A stretch of DNA of 64,000 nucleotides from Saturnia japonica (Eukaryota; Arthropoda; Insecta; Lepidoptera; Saturniidae): the NCBI GenBank assembly GCA_033032175.1, contig CM065309.1, positions 10,044,001-10,108,000 of the forward strand, in the 5' to 3' direction. The number at the start of each line of letters is the position of its first letter. Within the stretch, counting starts at the first letter, position 1. Below are positions 13,101 through 24,048 of this stretch, piece by piece. A program made the position numbers and the translations under genes. The notes below the pieces were generated by a model. It worked only from the letters and a program-made list of their open reading frames with translations. It did no database searches and was not told the DNA's origin.

Positions 13101-13716
13101 AATGAAAACATTTTTCGATCGTCCTCAAAGTCCGGTGAAGTTGTCAAAGTGCTATTGGCTACAGTGTCCTTGACTACCGGCGTACTCAGTTCGAAAAAAA
13201 AAAAACGATAATCTTCCCAATGTTTTCCATTACCGCTGATTAGTTATTTATTAATTTCAAGTTATACCGAAAACTAGAAAAGATTACTTCAACATTTTAC
13301 TGCTTTAACTATTCAAACATTACGACAAAACATGTTTTGCATACAAAATTACATGCATAAACACATATATGTAGGTATACGTCCCATTTTTCATTATAAC
13401 TTTTTATATATTTTTTGTTTTGCCAGCAGTAAAAAATTTATTGTTTATATTTATGCTTTAACATATGGATATACAAAAATATTTTTATGTAATCTGCATT
13501 TAAATGGAGTTTAAGTCTTGAGATTAATAACGACAATAAGTCAGATAAGTTTTCTTTGTGCTTATATATTATTATTACAAGATCAAAATTTATAAGCTAT
13601 AGAATAACAATATTATTTCATAAAATCTTTGTTATTAATATTATAGTAATTAATTGTTAAATTAAAACACATTATATATATAGTTATAGAAAAATACCAG
13701 TTATTTAACTTACCAT
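8921..13716 (-). CDS. Cuticular protein with Rebers-Riddiford chitin-binding motif (113 aa, 3 exons)
   Basis: Exons are 13714-13716 (only the ATG), 12553-12686 and 8921-9125, all with GT-AG introns. Total 342 nt, 113 aa plus TGA. Residues 1-27 form a signal peptide: a basic start, then a hydrophobic run LIFFNIIILSML, with likely cleavage after DA. The mature protein is short. Residues 74-97 fit the Rebers-Riddiford spacing G-x8-G-x6-Y-x-A-x-E-x-G-Y, with Ala94 where Glu is usual (YVADANGYQP). By family knowledge this secreted protein binds chitin in cuticle. A TATA box and initiator lie just upstream. An AATAAA signal lies 67 bp past the stop (8849-8854, minus strand). The 3.4-kb second intron is packed with TE fragments. 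No frame damage was seen. The RR subclass is unclear; RR-1 fits better than RR-2. Confidence 0.9.
10066..10126. repeat. (AT)n microsatellite in intron 2 of CPR gene 1
   Basis: About 60 bp of TATATATTA and (TA)n, with a long uninterrupted TA run in the middle. Confidence 0.85.
10165..10500 (-). mobile_element. Repeat family A, internally deleted copy
   Basis: Contains GTCCGTCTTTCTGTCTTTTT, then GGTAATCTCCGGAACGGTTA, and later TTCTAAGGAACACCCACAAT, in the same order as the minus-oriented copy at 45770-46308. It lies in intron 2 of CPR gene 1. Confidence 0.7.
11281..11560 (-). mobile_element. SINE2 copy (tRNA-derived type)
   Basis: Shares GCTATGGTTTCATCACGATG and GCAGAAAGCTCA with the copy at 56895-57165. 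On the minus strand the head end carries GAGTTCGAAACC, a degenerate pol III B box. Lies in intron 2 of CPR gene 1. Confidence 0.65.
11712..12531 (+). mobile_element. LINE 3' tail split by a MITE
   Basis: The left part (11712-11864) contains GGGGGTTCAAGATCGGCAAC. The right part (12463-12531) contains GGCTATGGTAACCCCTTACC, then a GTATGCTTGTTTG-type end and an A-rich run. The same tail occurs unbroken at 21090-21295, so the 598-bp element at 11865-12462 is an insertion. The tail resembles the 3' end of the LINE at 49427-50148. Confidence 0.7.
11865..12462. mobile_element. Tc1/mariner-type MITE with TA target duplication
   Basis: Starts CCCAGTGAACA and ends TGTTCACTAGG, inverted repeats with one mismatch in 11. 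A TA lies immediately outside each end (11863-11864 and 12463-12464). It interrupts a LINE tail, which confirms the borders. No coding capacity in 598 bp. The superfamily is inferred only from the TA duplication. Confidence 0.75.
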
Positions 13717-13751
13717 TTTTCAACGGTCTTCAAAAGTGAGTCTAAGAGGAC

Positions 13752-13784
13752 TGCGACTTCTGGACGGTTGTCAACACTTTATAT
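13752..13784 (-). promoter_or_regulatory. Core promoter of CPR gene 1 (TATA + initiator)
   Basis: ATATAAAG on the minus strand (13777-13784) is followed about 31 nt later by GCAGTC, placing +1 near 13752. This leaves a 5' UTR of about 36 nt before the ATG, which sits directly against the first donor site. Confidence 0.65.
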
Positions 13785-14690
13785 CCAGTTCCTCAAGAAT
13801 GTCAGTTCTGGACTTAATTTCATCCTCAATGCGACATCAAGGACTAAAGCCGTTGACCGCCTTATTGGTTTTATTACTCCAATTGAAAGATTAAATCATA
13901 TGAATACATTATAAAGATAGATTATATAAAAGCTATTGGATTTTCCCTATAGTAGGTCTACCTAATCATATTACGGTACAACTAAAATCTTAAAATTAAA
14001 AATTTAAAAAAATGTTACGTATTATTATTTGTAAGCAGATTTTACCTATGCTATAAAAGCATGAACAATTTCACGTATCATTAGTTACATAAATAACTAG
14101 TGATAAAACATATCACGTGCTACATGCTATAATTTCGTGCATAAAGCGCCAGTTACATATCACGTAAACGTGATGTAAGTTAATAGGTGTCAAACAACAT
14201 TATTATCCGTTGTATTCGTAGATATCTACTAGTTAGAAGAAATAATATGTTAAGTGGGAATCTGATTAATTCAATTTAATCATATTCTCAACTCCAATAA
14301 AAAGGTGATGATTTACTATAATACTTTTGATAACCCTGACATAGCTTTATATGAGAAATTGCAACATATTCTGGTTGTACCCAGTAGCAACTCGGTCTCA
14401 ATACTATAAATTGCCATACATAAAATATAACTATTTAATATCACTCATAATAATAATATAACAATGATAATGATAATTTTACAACAATTTAGTTATATTC
14501 GAGTAGCTATTATTTACGTGCCTCATACTAATGTAGTATATATAAATCTATGACATGCCTATTAAAAACTACAGAGGTACATAAGTAAGTATGTCGGCCT
14601 TATTCTGCGCCCGAGCAGGGATCATAAAACATATTTTGGTGGAAAAGCAGCTAATTCGAATAGACATAAATGAAATAACTGTACTTTATT
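13785..14690. other. Upstream region of CPR gene 1; no gene seen
   Basis: AT-rich. Several ATCACGT-containing strings cluster at 14070-14180 (for example ACATATCACGTGCTAC). Their role cannot be judged from one sequence. Confidence 0.35.
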
Positions 14691-14858
14691 AAACGGTTTT
14701 ATTTAGCTCGACCCGTACGGAATTTATTTGTTTAATTGGGTCAAAATTAGAAATTGAAATTTAAGCACCTTCCCGTTGTCAGATTGATCTGAAATTTGGT
14801 ACACACATTTAATTTAGATGACAATACAATATAATAAAATCAATAACATTATAAATCT

Positions 14859-15258
14859 AAGATGGCCGCCGATACAAAATGGCGGATTACATATTTTTCC
14901 TTAACCCCCTCAATATGGGTATCAAATGAAAGGGCTACACTAGTAAAACACGATGATTATGTCAAAATTTAAAATTCAAGATGGACGCCGTTCAAATATG
15001 GCGGACTAGGTACATATTTTTCCACAACCACCACAATATGGGTATCAAATAATAAGACTATACTAGCAGAATACTGTCATTATGTCAAAATTTCAAACTC
15101 AAGATGGACGCTGTTCAAATATGGCGGACTAGGTACATATTTTTCCACAACCACCACAATATGGGTATCAAATAATAGGACTACACTAGCAGAATACTGT
15201 CATTATGTCAAAATTTCAAACTCAAGATGGACGCTGTTACAAAATGGCGTATTAGGTG
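14859..15258. repeat. Tandem repeat, ~123-bp unit, 3.3 copies
   Basis: Units begin AAGATGG at 14859 (119 bp), 14978 (123 bp), 15101 (123 bp) and 15224 (partial). Units 2 and 3 are nearly identical; unit 1 is diverged. Each has GGACGCYGTTCAAATATGGC near the start, then ACAATATGGGTATCAAAT. It sits just upstream of the Helitron helicase remnant and may belong to that element. Confidence 0.85.
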
Positions 15259-15421
15259 GGGGCATGATTAGTAGTGTCGAGAACAGTTGCGTCCCAGATT
15301 GTGTGACGTTAGAGGAGCAGATAAAAAAAAAGGTAATTATAGCATCACAACGTGACAGACTAAGAGAGATAATAGCGTCTTAATTAATTTTAATTTAATT
15401 TCTTTAATATTTAATAATACT

Positions 15422-15493
15422 AAATTATCAGGTAAGAAACCATGTAATAATGATGCACTGAATGAATTAAATAGAATGAGGAATATTCGGTAG
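15422..15493 (+). pseudogene. Helitron helicase extreme C-terminus
   Basis: Reads KLSGKKPCNNDALNELNRMR and then NIR-stop. It aligns with LDCSKLTG...PCN..ALNEMIRL at the end of the minus-strand helicase fragment at 3945-4225. Only 23 codons remain in frame. Confidence 0.65.
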
Positions 15494-15529
15494 ACAATTT
15501 CATTAAATACTAAAAACAAGAAAATAAAA

Positions 15530-16444
15530 ATCGGGAAAAAAACTTTTAAGTTAAACGGTTTTATTTTATGTGCACTGAAAACTAAAAAATAAATAAATAG
15601 TTACTTACCTATCAACCTACGTAGGTGATCTCGGTCATTAATATCTCTGATGGTAGTGGTTGTCATAACATGAACCATGTCAGCGGCCGAAAGGCAGGCC
15701 GAAGAACACTAACACCAGGGTTTGCTTGGTAGGTAAACTAAGCAGCCCACACTATAACAAGTAGGTATTTTGACCTTCTAGTTCAGAAATATTTTAGTAC
15801 TAGGCGGAATAGCTTTTAGGCATATTAGACTAAAATAAAAACGTGGGGCCCCTCTGAAATCATACCTATGGCAGAGCATATCTTATACTTTGGTAAATCA
15901 TGAGCTCGGCGTTCGCTGGTGAAGCCGCCACGGCTGGTTATTGATGGTCAAAACCTCCAGTTACGATTATAGTAAGTCGATTCAGCGGACCCTGGACTTC
16001 GGAGCTATGAGGTTTCGGATGCGACCGGGATAAACCGCTAGGATGATGATGATGACGATTATAATAAGTCGATGCAATCCACACTTAGTATAGTAGAAAG
16101 TAATACGGAAATAGTGAATGGGCCCCACGTTTTTATTTTAGTCTAATATGCCTAAAAGCTATTCCGCCTAGTACTAAAATATTTCTGAACTAGAAGGTCA
16201 AAATACCTACTTGTTATAGTGTGGGCTGCTTAGTTTACCTACCAAGCAAACCCTGGTGTTAGTGTTCTTTCATGAACTGCCTTTCGGCCGCTGACATGGT
16301 TCATGTTATGACAACCACTACCATCAGAGATATTAATGACCGAGATCACCTACGTAGGTTGATAGGTAAGTAACTATTTATTTATTTTTTAGTTTTCAGT
16401 GCACATAAAACAAAACCGTTTAACTTAAAAGTTTTTTTACCGAT
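15530..16444. repeat. Near-perfect inverted repeat, ~320-bp arms, 268-bp loop
   Basis: The left arm 15530-15851 equals the reverse complement of the right arm 16120-16444, apart from two or three substitutions and one small indel cluster near 15695/16272. The loop (15852-16119) contains a LINE-tail-like stretch ending GGATGATGATGATGAC. No ORF in the arms. The high arm identity implies recent formation or arm-to-arm conversion. Confidence 0.9.
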
Positions 16445-17034
16445 TTATATTTTAAACTACACATGTTATATGCCATGCTGCCATAGTAACAAAAATAATT
16501 TTATTGCACTATGTACATTTTTCTTTTTTTATAAATTAATAGATAATTATAGTAAAATTACATTTGAACTGCATTTAATACATACATATTTAATAGTAGC
16601 ATTCGCATTTACGACATTTTTAATATAACTTTATAGCTTTTTTTATCAGATGTATCTCACGACGTAATACTCTTTGCCGTCTGGGTCTATAGACGAATAA
16701 TAACCTGTCACGATTAAATTTCCAACAATATCTAAAAGGTGTTTTCTTATATATATTCTAACTTATTGGCTCCCAGAGATGGCATATAATAATATAACAA
16801 TTTTACGTACATTTTTAGGTAAGTTGGGAGCCAAAGGGTTAATATTATTATTTAGCGATATTTCCTATGTTAGTTTCTTATATTATGGTGACGTCTGTTT
16901 ATATCAATCGCGAAGTTAAAAAAAATACTATGATTATAATTCAAATAAATATATGTTAGAGACTAATTGAAATTAATCTAAAAACTGCAATGAAGTAGCT
17001 GGAGGCCTTATAGAGACAACTACCGAAGTATCGA
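16445..17034. other. No gene; short dyad TTGGCTCCCA/TGGGAGCCAA
   Basis: A 10-bp inverted pair lies at about 16765 and 16824, separated by about 50 AT-rich bases. Nothing else was recognised. Confidence 0.4.
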
Positions 17035-17042
17035 CGCGAGGG

Positions 17043-17870
17043 TAGGGATTGCAATCCGGAAAAACGGATCTGATAATCCGGCGGATCCGGCATCGTAAAA
17101 CGTTCACCGGATCCGGTGCTAGCAATTTTTGGTAAAATAATAGAGTTGTTGCATGAGTAGGTACTTTAAATGCGTTCCGCGTGGTGGCAAGTAGTCATTC
17201 GACGCTGAGTCGCCCCAGGACAATAAAGCCGGCAAGTGTAGATACTGAAAGGGCTTTTTTGGCCGTAGGCTATATTTGCAGCTCTATTAGAAGTCGACTA
17301 GCAGGTGACACAATTAACAATATTTATTTTCTACGATCCTTTTGTCAAAATCAAAATTGATTTTCTTATAATATATAATGAATACTAAGACAATTATTAC
17401 TTAAAATAATTATTTATCGTAATTTTATGAAACTAAAGAGTTGTAATTATAAGACAAACTCATTATTGTGATAATTGTGCCATTCAATAGACAGATTCAT
17501 CAAATCATGATGGTGTCTATCATAAATATAAGACTTGTTTGTTAGCAATAGTTAGCATTCTCAAACATTTTAATTACTTACTAAAATAATTGATTTATCA
17601 GTGAAAATTAAATCTAGGAAAACTGAGCTACTCTTTACATCGTTAAAGTTTTACTAGTTACCTACACTATTAGATTTTATTTGTTTGCTCGTTGCCTAAT
17701 CTTAACATTTTATTGGAGATAAAATTGATTTTATATATGTTTTATTTCTTATAAACTACCTATATTAAGTACAATGACACTTGATTAATTAGAAAAGCGA
17801 AAATCATCCTGATTTGATCAATTCGGCCGATATCGGCCGGACTGAAAATGACGCCGGATTGCAATCCCTA
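17043..17870 (+). mobile_element. Complete non-autonomous hAT element (828 bp)
   Basis: Perfect 17-bp terminal inverted repeats (TAGGGATTGCAATCCGG) are flanked by the 8-bp duplication CGCGAGGG (17035-17042 and 17871-17878), the hAT hallmark. Inside, 17235-17360 reads SVDTERAFLAVGYICSSIRS, then RLAGDTINNIYFLRSFC. This is the hAT C-terminal dimerisation motif, usually S-D-ERAFS-AG...RSRL...LRS. The rest of the transposase is gone, so it is an internally deleted copy. It was mobile recently enough that both ends and both target duplications remain exact. Confidence 0.9.
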
Positions 17871-18149
17871 CGCGAGGGACAAGTTTTGTCTATGTCAAAT
17901 TACTTCCTTGCATGACGAGAAATTTATAGTTCTGTATTTTTACGTCTAAATGTCAGTACTTTAAAAATCTTTCTTGAGCATCCATCTTTTCCTTTAGCTT
18001 CAGCCGAAGCCGATAATGAATGCGTCTTTTAAAGTGAATTAAAAAAAAAAAAAAGCAAAAGCAATAACTCAAACTTATAAATGTCTTTGCTACATAGCTA
18101 AAACTGGCATTCCCCACTGGCAACATTTTTATTATGAAAACTATCTGTT

Positions 18150-18420
18150 CCAGGGGCTTAACTCGCGTGGACTACAGAATGCCCTCGGTCGGGCAACCCG
18201 CTCCCGGTTATTTTAAATACAAAAGTCTAGTCAAAATCGGTCCAACCGTTTCGGAGATTACCCAAAATAAACAGATAGACAGACAATTTTAAAATTTATA
18301 AAAATTATTTTTTTTTTATATGTATCATATATACATTCATATGCATTTATTGAAAAGCTGTTATTTTGATATTACAAACAGACACATTAATTTAATTAGT
18401 TGTAGTATAGATTCATTTAT
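18150..18420 (+). mobile_element. Repeat family A, internally deleted copy
   Basis: Begins with CTCGCGTGGACTACAGAATG, jumps at about 18230 to AGTCAAAATCGGTCCAACCG, and ends in the ATATACATTCATATGCATTT region seen in the full copy at 29112-29640. About 270 bp are missing from the middle. Confidence 0.7.
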
Positions 18421-18989
18421 GACAGATTCTTGTACCTAATATAGTTGGTAGATATTCACCACAGTATTTATATTTACCACGGAGATTATTTTTGTAATTT
18501 TTGGCTGATCTTGCTGCAGGAAAATCGAATTAAATTATAGTCATTATTAATTTCAGTCTAACTATGTACTGGCGCACATTAATCTGAGAGTAGAATGGTC
18601 TACAAGTTTTCGTGCATCGGTACAAACTAATAAGTGGTTATAAAAAAATAGTGATACGTTAAAAATACATGTTTAACAAAAATTTTATATAGCACTAGAT
18701 TGACGAAGCAACGCCATTCAAAAATAAAACAATGTAGATAAATATATTATTGACATTATAAAGTAGTGCTATTTAAATGAGACAATTTCGTGAGAGTATA
18801 TAGTATAATAATAGAACGTGACATCCAAAAATTACTGTGAAATTTTTATTATAGTCTTAATTTACGCGAGAACTTATTCTAATTTTAAGTTTACTGAAAA
18901 CAATTTCATACAAGTACTTTCGTAATCTAGTATTGTTCTCAAATCACACAATGTTTTCATGATAATGAAGATTTTTAATGTTGAGTAGC

Positions 18990-19145
18990 GGCGTGTAGAT
19001 TAAATTTATGAATAATGTACCGTAGTTCCAGCAATTATGAACATACCTAAATCGCGCCTCTTTCCCGGAGAGTAGGTAGAGACCACGTCTTCCACTTGCT
19101 ACGATCCTGGCATTCATTCTTCGCTTCTTCAACATTCAATAATCT
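18990..19145 (-). pseudogene. LINE reverse-transcriptase ORF end (probable)
   Basis: The minus strand reads VEEAKNECQDRSKWK; after a frame change GTGGTCTCTACC and TCCGGGAAAGAGGCGCGA follow. From memory this resembles the C-terminus of a common lepidopteran LINE (DRSKW... then SGKEA-stop). Short and frameshifted; the clade is not certain. Confidence 0.5.
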
Positions 19146-19149
19146 TTAC

Positions 19150-21020
19150 CTTTCCTTAGAACGTCCCCGATTTCATAATCTATAATAATAATAATTGTAT
19201 TTCAATTATAACAAAATATTTAGGATTTCATTATAACTGTTCTATGTGAAATACTTAACTGTTTAAAAAATAAAGTTACACGTAGTGGTTATTTCTGATG
19301 ATTCTTGAAAATAAATATTTTTTTTTATATTATGTACAGGTAGGTATTATTAGTTACAGACAGATTTATTATCATATTCATATACGTGAGGTCGATGAAG
19401 AAGTCTTTGGCGGGATCTTAAAGTGACATGTTGTTTTTATTATTAATTCATTATCTTAAGTTTTTTGCCCCTATATTATGTGATGATGGTGGTATTTTGC
19501 GTGATACAGTTTGGTTGTTGTGCATAAGTAAAATGAATTATAAATATAAAGCGGAAAAAGTTTATTTTGGGATGTCACAAAAACTCCCTAGATAGTTCTG
19601 ACAAGAGAACCACCATCTTGTCAGAAGACCCCCCTTTGTATGTAAGAAAATTTTACGAAGGCTTGGAAACATTGAGACATTGTGTATTTTAAATGAAATG
19701 ATGAGTATAAAAAATTTAGAAATCCGGTTACAAGAGGACAACTTGAAAACTTCCCACAAAAAAATCACCTTGAAACGAATTAAAGAGTCTACACTGATAT
19801 TTAGGTATGCTTTAGGTAAGCTGAGATGACGATAAAAGTATTCTTATGATCAGGAAATGTAAATAAATTTTCGAGGCGAAAAGTACTTAAGATTTTGTTT
19901 TAATAATTATATAACCCCGTCCAATAAATATCTAACTTTATTGTCTATAGTTAAAAGTAATTATTGTTCGACAATTGATTGATGGTATGTCACATGGTGG
20001 TGAAATATTCAACTAGCGTATTGTTAAGTTCAGCTGGTGATTACGTAAAGTGAGAGATGACACATCGGAGCTAAGGTAAACTGGCCCAAGAGACCACGGT
20101 GCCGCGTTGGACTTTGTACGAGCCATCATTGGTTAAATGTCGTTATTACACAAATCTTTTATGTTTGAGAATAAATATTACTGATTATTGAAAATATTTC
20201 GTCAAATAGTTCTCGTAAGAAATGTTACAATGAAATAAAACTATTTTAATATGATAACGAGTTTAAATGATAGAAATAATTTTTCTTTAATTTTTATTCT
20301 TGTATTTTACGTTTTAAGATTAATCCAATAAGTAATTTACATAATTCTCTGTATTCTGTATGATATAAAAAACTGTGCGGATAATATTGAAAACAAGATT
20401 TCTAATGCAGGTAATAAATAATCAAACCAGTTGAAGACATGAGAACGCAATTCGAACAAAAAAGTTGAAGATGTATTTTACTTACCTACACTCTACTAAG
20501 ATCCAAGAATTACACATAAAAATTTACGACTCGAACTAGAATTATGTGTGTTATTTCACTGGACTAGGATTGACTAGATTAATGTAGCCTAGAATATCAG
20601 GGATCCTTCGGTTTGAATTAACTAAATCCTAGCTGATTTGAAAAGAAAATACGTTTGAAGAATTAGTAACGTATTTTAGCACCATCTAGTAATGCAATGA
20701 TTTACTAAAGTGTATCCACAAATTCCGTCTCAAGATTAGCGTTCGAAAAAACTAGCGAACAATAATACATAGTATTCATAGGTTTTCATATCTTTTCCAT
20801 AGATGTCAGTATACGACAATACTGTCAAAATGTTTAAATTGCTTACAATGGGATTCGATTCTAAGCTATTTACTTAACAGAAAGTAATTAAAGAAGAAGA
20901 AGAAGTTAAGTAATTGTTAATAGTAGTTTTATGTTGTTTGGAAATTTTCTTGTGAAGTAAATTACACAGGTAACATAATTGCTCAAGCGACTAAGCCTAA
21001 AATAAAGAGAAAAAAGGACT
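19150..21020. other. Gene-free stretch
   Basis: AT-rich, with no supported exon. The interval 20040-20130 is somewhat GC-richer (GGCCCAAGAGACCACGG) but shows no frame or repeat partner in the window. Confidence 0.45.
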
Positions 21021-21089
21021 GTGTTCTCTTATAACAACTTTATAACTAGTGTATTGATTGATTTAAAGAGATGTAGGGCGCAGAGAATT

Positions 21090-21295
21090 ATCTTTGGTTC
21101 CCTCTACTTGGCGCAGTCCGACTGGTGCAATATCTTCAACCTACAGAAGATCGGATTTTCAGAGCTCCCTGGGAAGGTGGGTTCATGGTCGGCAACGCGG
21201 TAGTGATACCTACGGTATTACAAGCGTACATAGGCAACAGTAGCCACTTACCATCAGGCGGTTAGTATGCCTGTTTGCAACCTTAGTTGTTTAAA
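21090..21295 (+). mobile_element. LINE 3' tail fragment
   Basis: Contains AGAAGATCGGATTTTCAGAG, GGTCGGCAACGCGGTAGTGA and CACTTACCATCAGG, and ends TGCCTGTTTGCAACCTTA. Homologous to 33315-33430 and to the split tail at 11712-12531. Confidence 0.65.
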
Positions 21296-21771
21296 ACAAA
21301 TAATATTTCTGTGTCTAGTGAATATGGAGTTATGTAGATTTTTTCTCGTCTAAATATATGTTATAAATTCATAAATATTGTATAGTATAAGTCTTCGTAA
21401 AATGATTCCGTTTGCTGTTCGTCAGATATAATCTAATTTCAATATAATAGATAGGTGTATCATTAATTGTTCATTTTGGAGTATATTCTTGAGCCTTACT
21501 CTCACGTCACGTAGCGCGTAGGCACTAACTAACCTGTAGGTCCACTACAGAAATTGGTCCAGTGCTTAAGATGTCTCATAAAAATACGAGCTCGTTGAAT
21601 GTTGAGAGTATCTTGTAATTTCTTTGGTATTGTTATAGTTTGGAAAATATTTCTTTGCAAGTAAAAAAGTTGCCTATACTACAACATCATTTAAAAAATT
21701 AGATTCAGTTAAAAGTTTCACAAGAATCGGGTTAAGGGAGACTCCACAGCACGGACCTTTAGCTGATATAG

Positions 21772-22120
21772 ATGGGATACGAATCCGGTAACCTTTTTAT
21801 TTTGCTGTCTGTACTTGGTACGAAACGTATGCATGATCTTCCATTTTCAGCTTTACCAGAAGTTGCACATGAACTACAAAGTGAAATGATTACACAAAGA
21901 TTTTTGTTTCCGCTATTTTTTAAATATCCGTGATTATTCTGCGGACCAAGTTCAGAAGGCTGCAATGAGATTGGAAAATTGTCAAGCGACTGGGATTGGG
22001 AGCGATAGTCTTAGACATCCTAAATTAAACAAAAACGGTGACTTTCTTGTTGTGAATACTATTATAAATCTTAAACGAAAGGAAAGGCCACACCGCCCAG
22101 CCATCGAAGTCCTGGACTAA
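21772..22120 (+). pseudogene. Unidentified decayed coding-like segment, copy 1
   Basis: Starts MGYESGNLFILLSVLGTKRM and continues HDLPFSALPEVAHELQSEMI to a stop at about 21930. A second frame then runs DYSADQVQKAAMRLENCQAT, then GIGSDSLRHPKLNKNG, to IEVLD-stop. Both frames use ordinary codons and look coding, but one shift and a stop break them. A matching diverged segment lies at 33585-33846. I do not recognise the protein; it could be a host gene fragment or part of an unfamiliar transposon. Confidence 0.45.
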
Positions 22121-22599
22121 CACATTCAAAACACCTGTCATGAAATTATACCGTCTTAGTTACATATTACATTACCAAATTTTTTAACAAACCTCACAAC
22201 TTAGCATACAAATTAAAAATATATACATTTTGTTTTATCTATCATATCGATATGGTAACATTACATAACCGAATCTAAGTTACCAGTTCCAATTAAATGT
22301 TAGAGCAATTCTGTTAAGTTTCAAATAACATCTCTATAACACAAATCCAACCCAATCTACACGTGAGGTTAGGGCAATCATGCCCATGATAATTGCGATC
22401 AACATACATAGTGAAAAGCCATTCAATAAAGTCATTATATAATTTGTTACAAATTTGAAACCGAAAAACAGCATTTATCTAAAAATTAACCAAATTATAA
22501 TATTGAAAAATTAGTTATTCAAGTTGTTTTACCTTCGGGTTTATGTAGTTTAAAATGTCGTCTTATTACTCTAATTAAGGCTGACCAGCACATTCCTAT

Positions 22600-23430
22600 A
22601 CTATAGTGTACCATCTATCTACACATAGTATAAAATGAAGTCGCTTCCCGCTCTCTGTCCCCTATGTACGCTAAGATATTTTAAACTACGCAGCGGGTTT
22701 TAATGCAGTTTTCACTAACATTTAGAAGATTTCTTGCAGAAGGTTTCCATATATAATACATTCTAATTAAGTTTTTGTATAGTAGAGAAAATTCAATTAT
22801 TTTTAATCAAGTGGTTAAAATTTGATTTTCAGGTGCTTAGATGGCTTACGCTGGCTAAACGTCATGAGATAATTCAAAATAAAATTCTAAAGAATTACAG
22901 TTCTTTAAAAAGTCTAAAGAAGAGTCCGCGACAACATATGTCTATTTCCTAAGGTTGACTCACAGTAACCATTTTTATCTTCAACATAATAATTAAAAAT
23001 ATTACTTTATTTGCTAAGCTATTTTCTTCACTGCAGTGTTAATCTTTATCCAGATAAGATGATTAGTTAGCTTGGGCATTTAATGTAGACTAAGATTGTC
23101 TTTTACAGTTTTCCATTTAAATAAATACCGTAAATTATTCGTGACCAAAGAAATCCTACCTAAAAATCTTAGATATATGGCGCGATACGAGTTAAGAATG
23201 CGATGCGATGAGAATTTGATAGAAAAACCCAATAGCACTTTGCTCGACCTGAGAATCGAACCTAGGACTTCGAGCATAGCAGTTGCGTTTGAATACCACT
23301 AGGTTATTGAGGCAGTTATGAAATTATGAACTGACAATATTAAAGCGATAAACTCTAAATCAGGCTTTTATAAACATAAAATATACCACTTTGTAAATTG
23401 TACCCGTGCGAAGCTGGGGCAGATCGCTAG
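22600..23430. mobile_element. Repeat insertion specific to duplication copy 1
   Basis: Absent at the equivalent point of copy 2 (about 34100). Contains a family-A-like part (GGTGCTTAGATGGCTTACGC) and a SINE1 head (23178-23314), and ends GAAGCTGGGGCAGATCGCTAG, the CTAG-type end seen at other repeats in the window. Confidence 0.65.
23178..23314 (-). mobile_element. SINE1 copy, tRNA-derived head
   Basis: On the minus strand: TGCCTCAATAACCTAGTGGT (A-box region) and GGTTCGATTCTCAGG (B box), then TCGAGCAAAGTGCTATTGGG. Same family as 32583-32830, 36715-36935, 42350-42590 and 43487-43737. Confidence 0.75.
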
Positions 23431-24048
23431 TTTTACATAATGAGAAAACGTAAGCGCTTTCTTGATACTAGTATGGAGAAGAACCTTTTTTGGTGATAGT
23501 ATAAAAGAATTTCATTTTTCTAGAAGTTTTTTTATATTAGTGTAAAATACAATTCACTGTAATATCAGTATACATACATATTATGAAAGTTAGGCAACTG
23601 ATGCTTTAGATGATATTCTAATGATAATATAGGAACGTTGTTCCTTCACGCTGTATTGAATTAATTTTCACCTACGATAACCGTTATTTCTGAACTGTAC
23701 CGCACTTCTATCAGATACTGTACAGTCATTTTGAAGAGATAGTATAAGAAACCTATACCAATAGGCATTACAAATTATATTTTAGAAATTAATATGAAAT
23801 TAATTATAGTGAAACATTATTTAAAAAATTTTATGAAAAGGGCAATAATATATATTAATAAAACATAATAAATTCGTTCATACTTTTACTTAATAATCAC
23901 ATCGATTACTTAGAATAAAAAATAAATCACAGTAACAAATTAACTACACATAAGTATGCTTAAACAATAAATTTACATCGTTACAACATGGCTTCAATAG
24001 GTACATGGGTATGAGAATCATATTATCGGAGTTACGTTTTAATATGGC

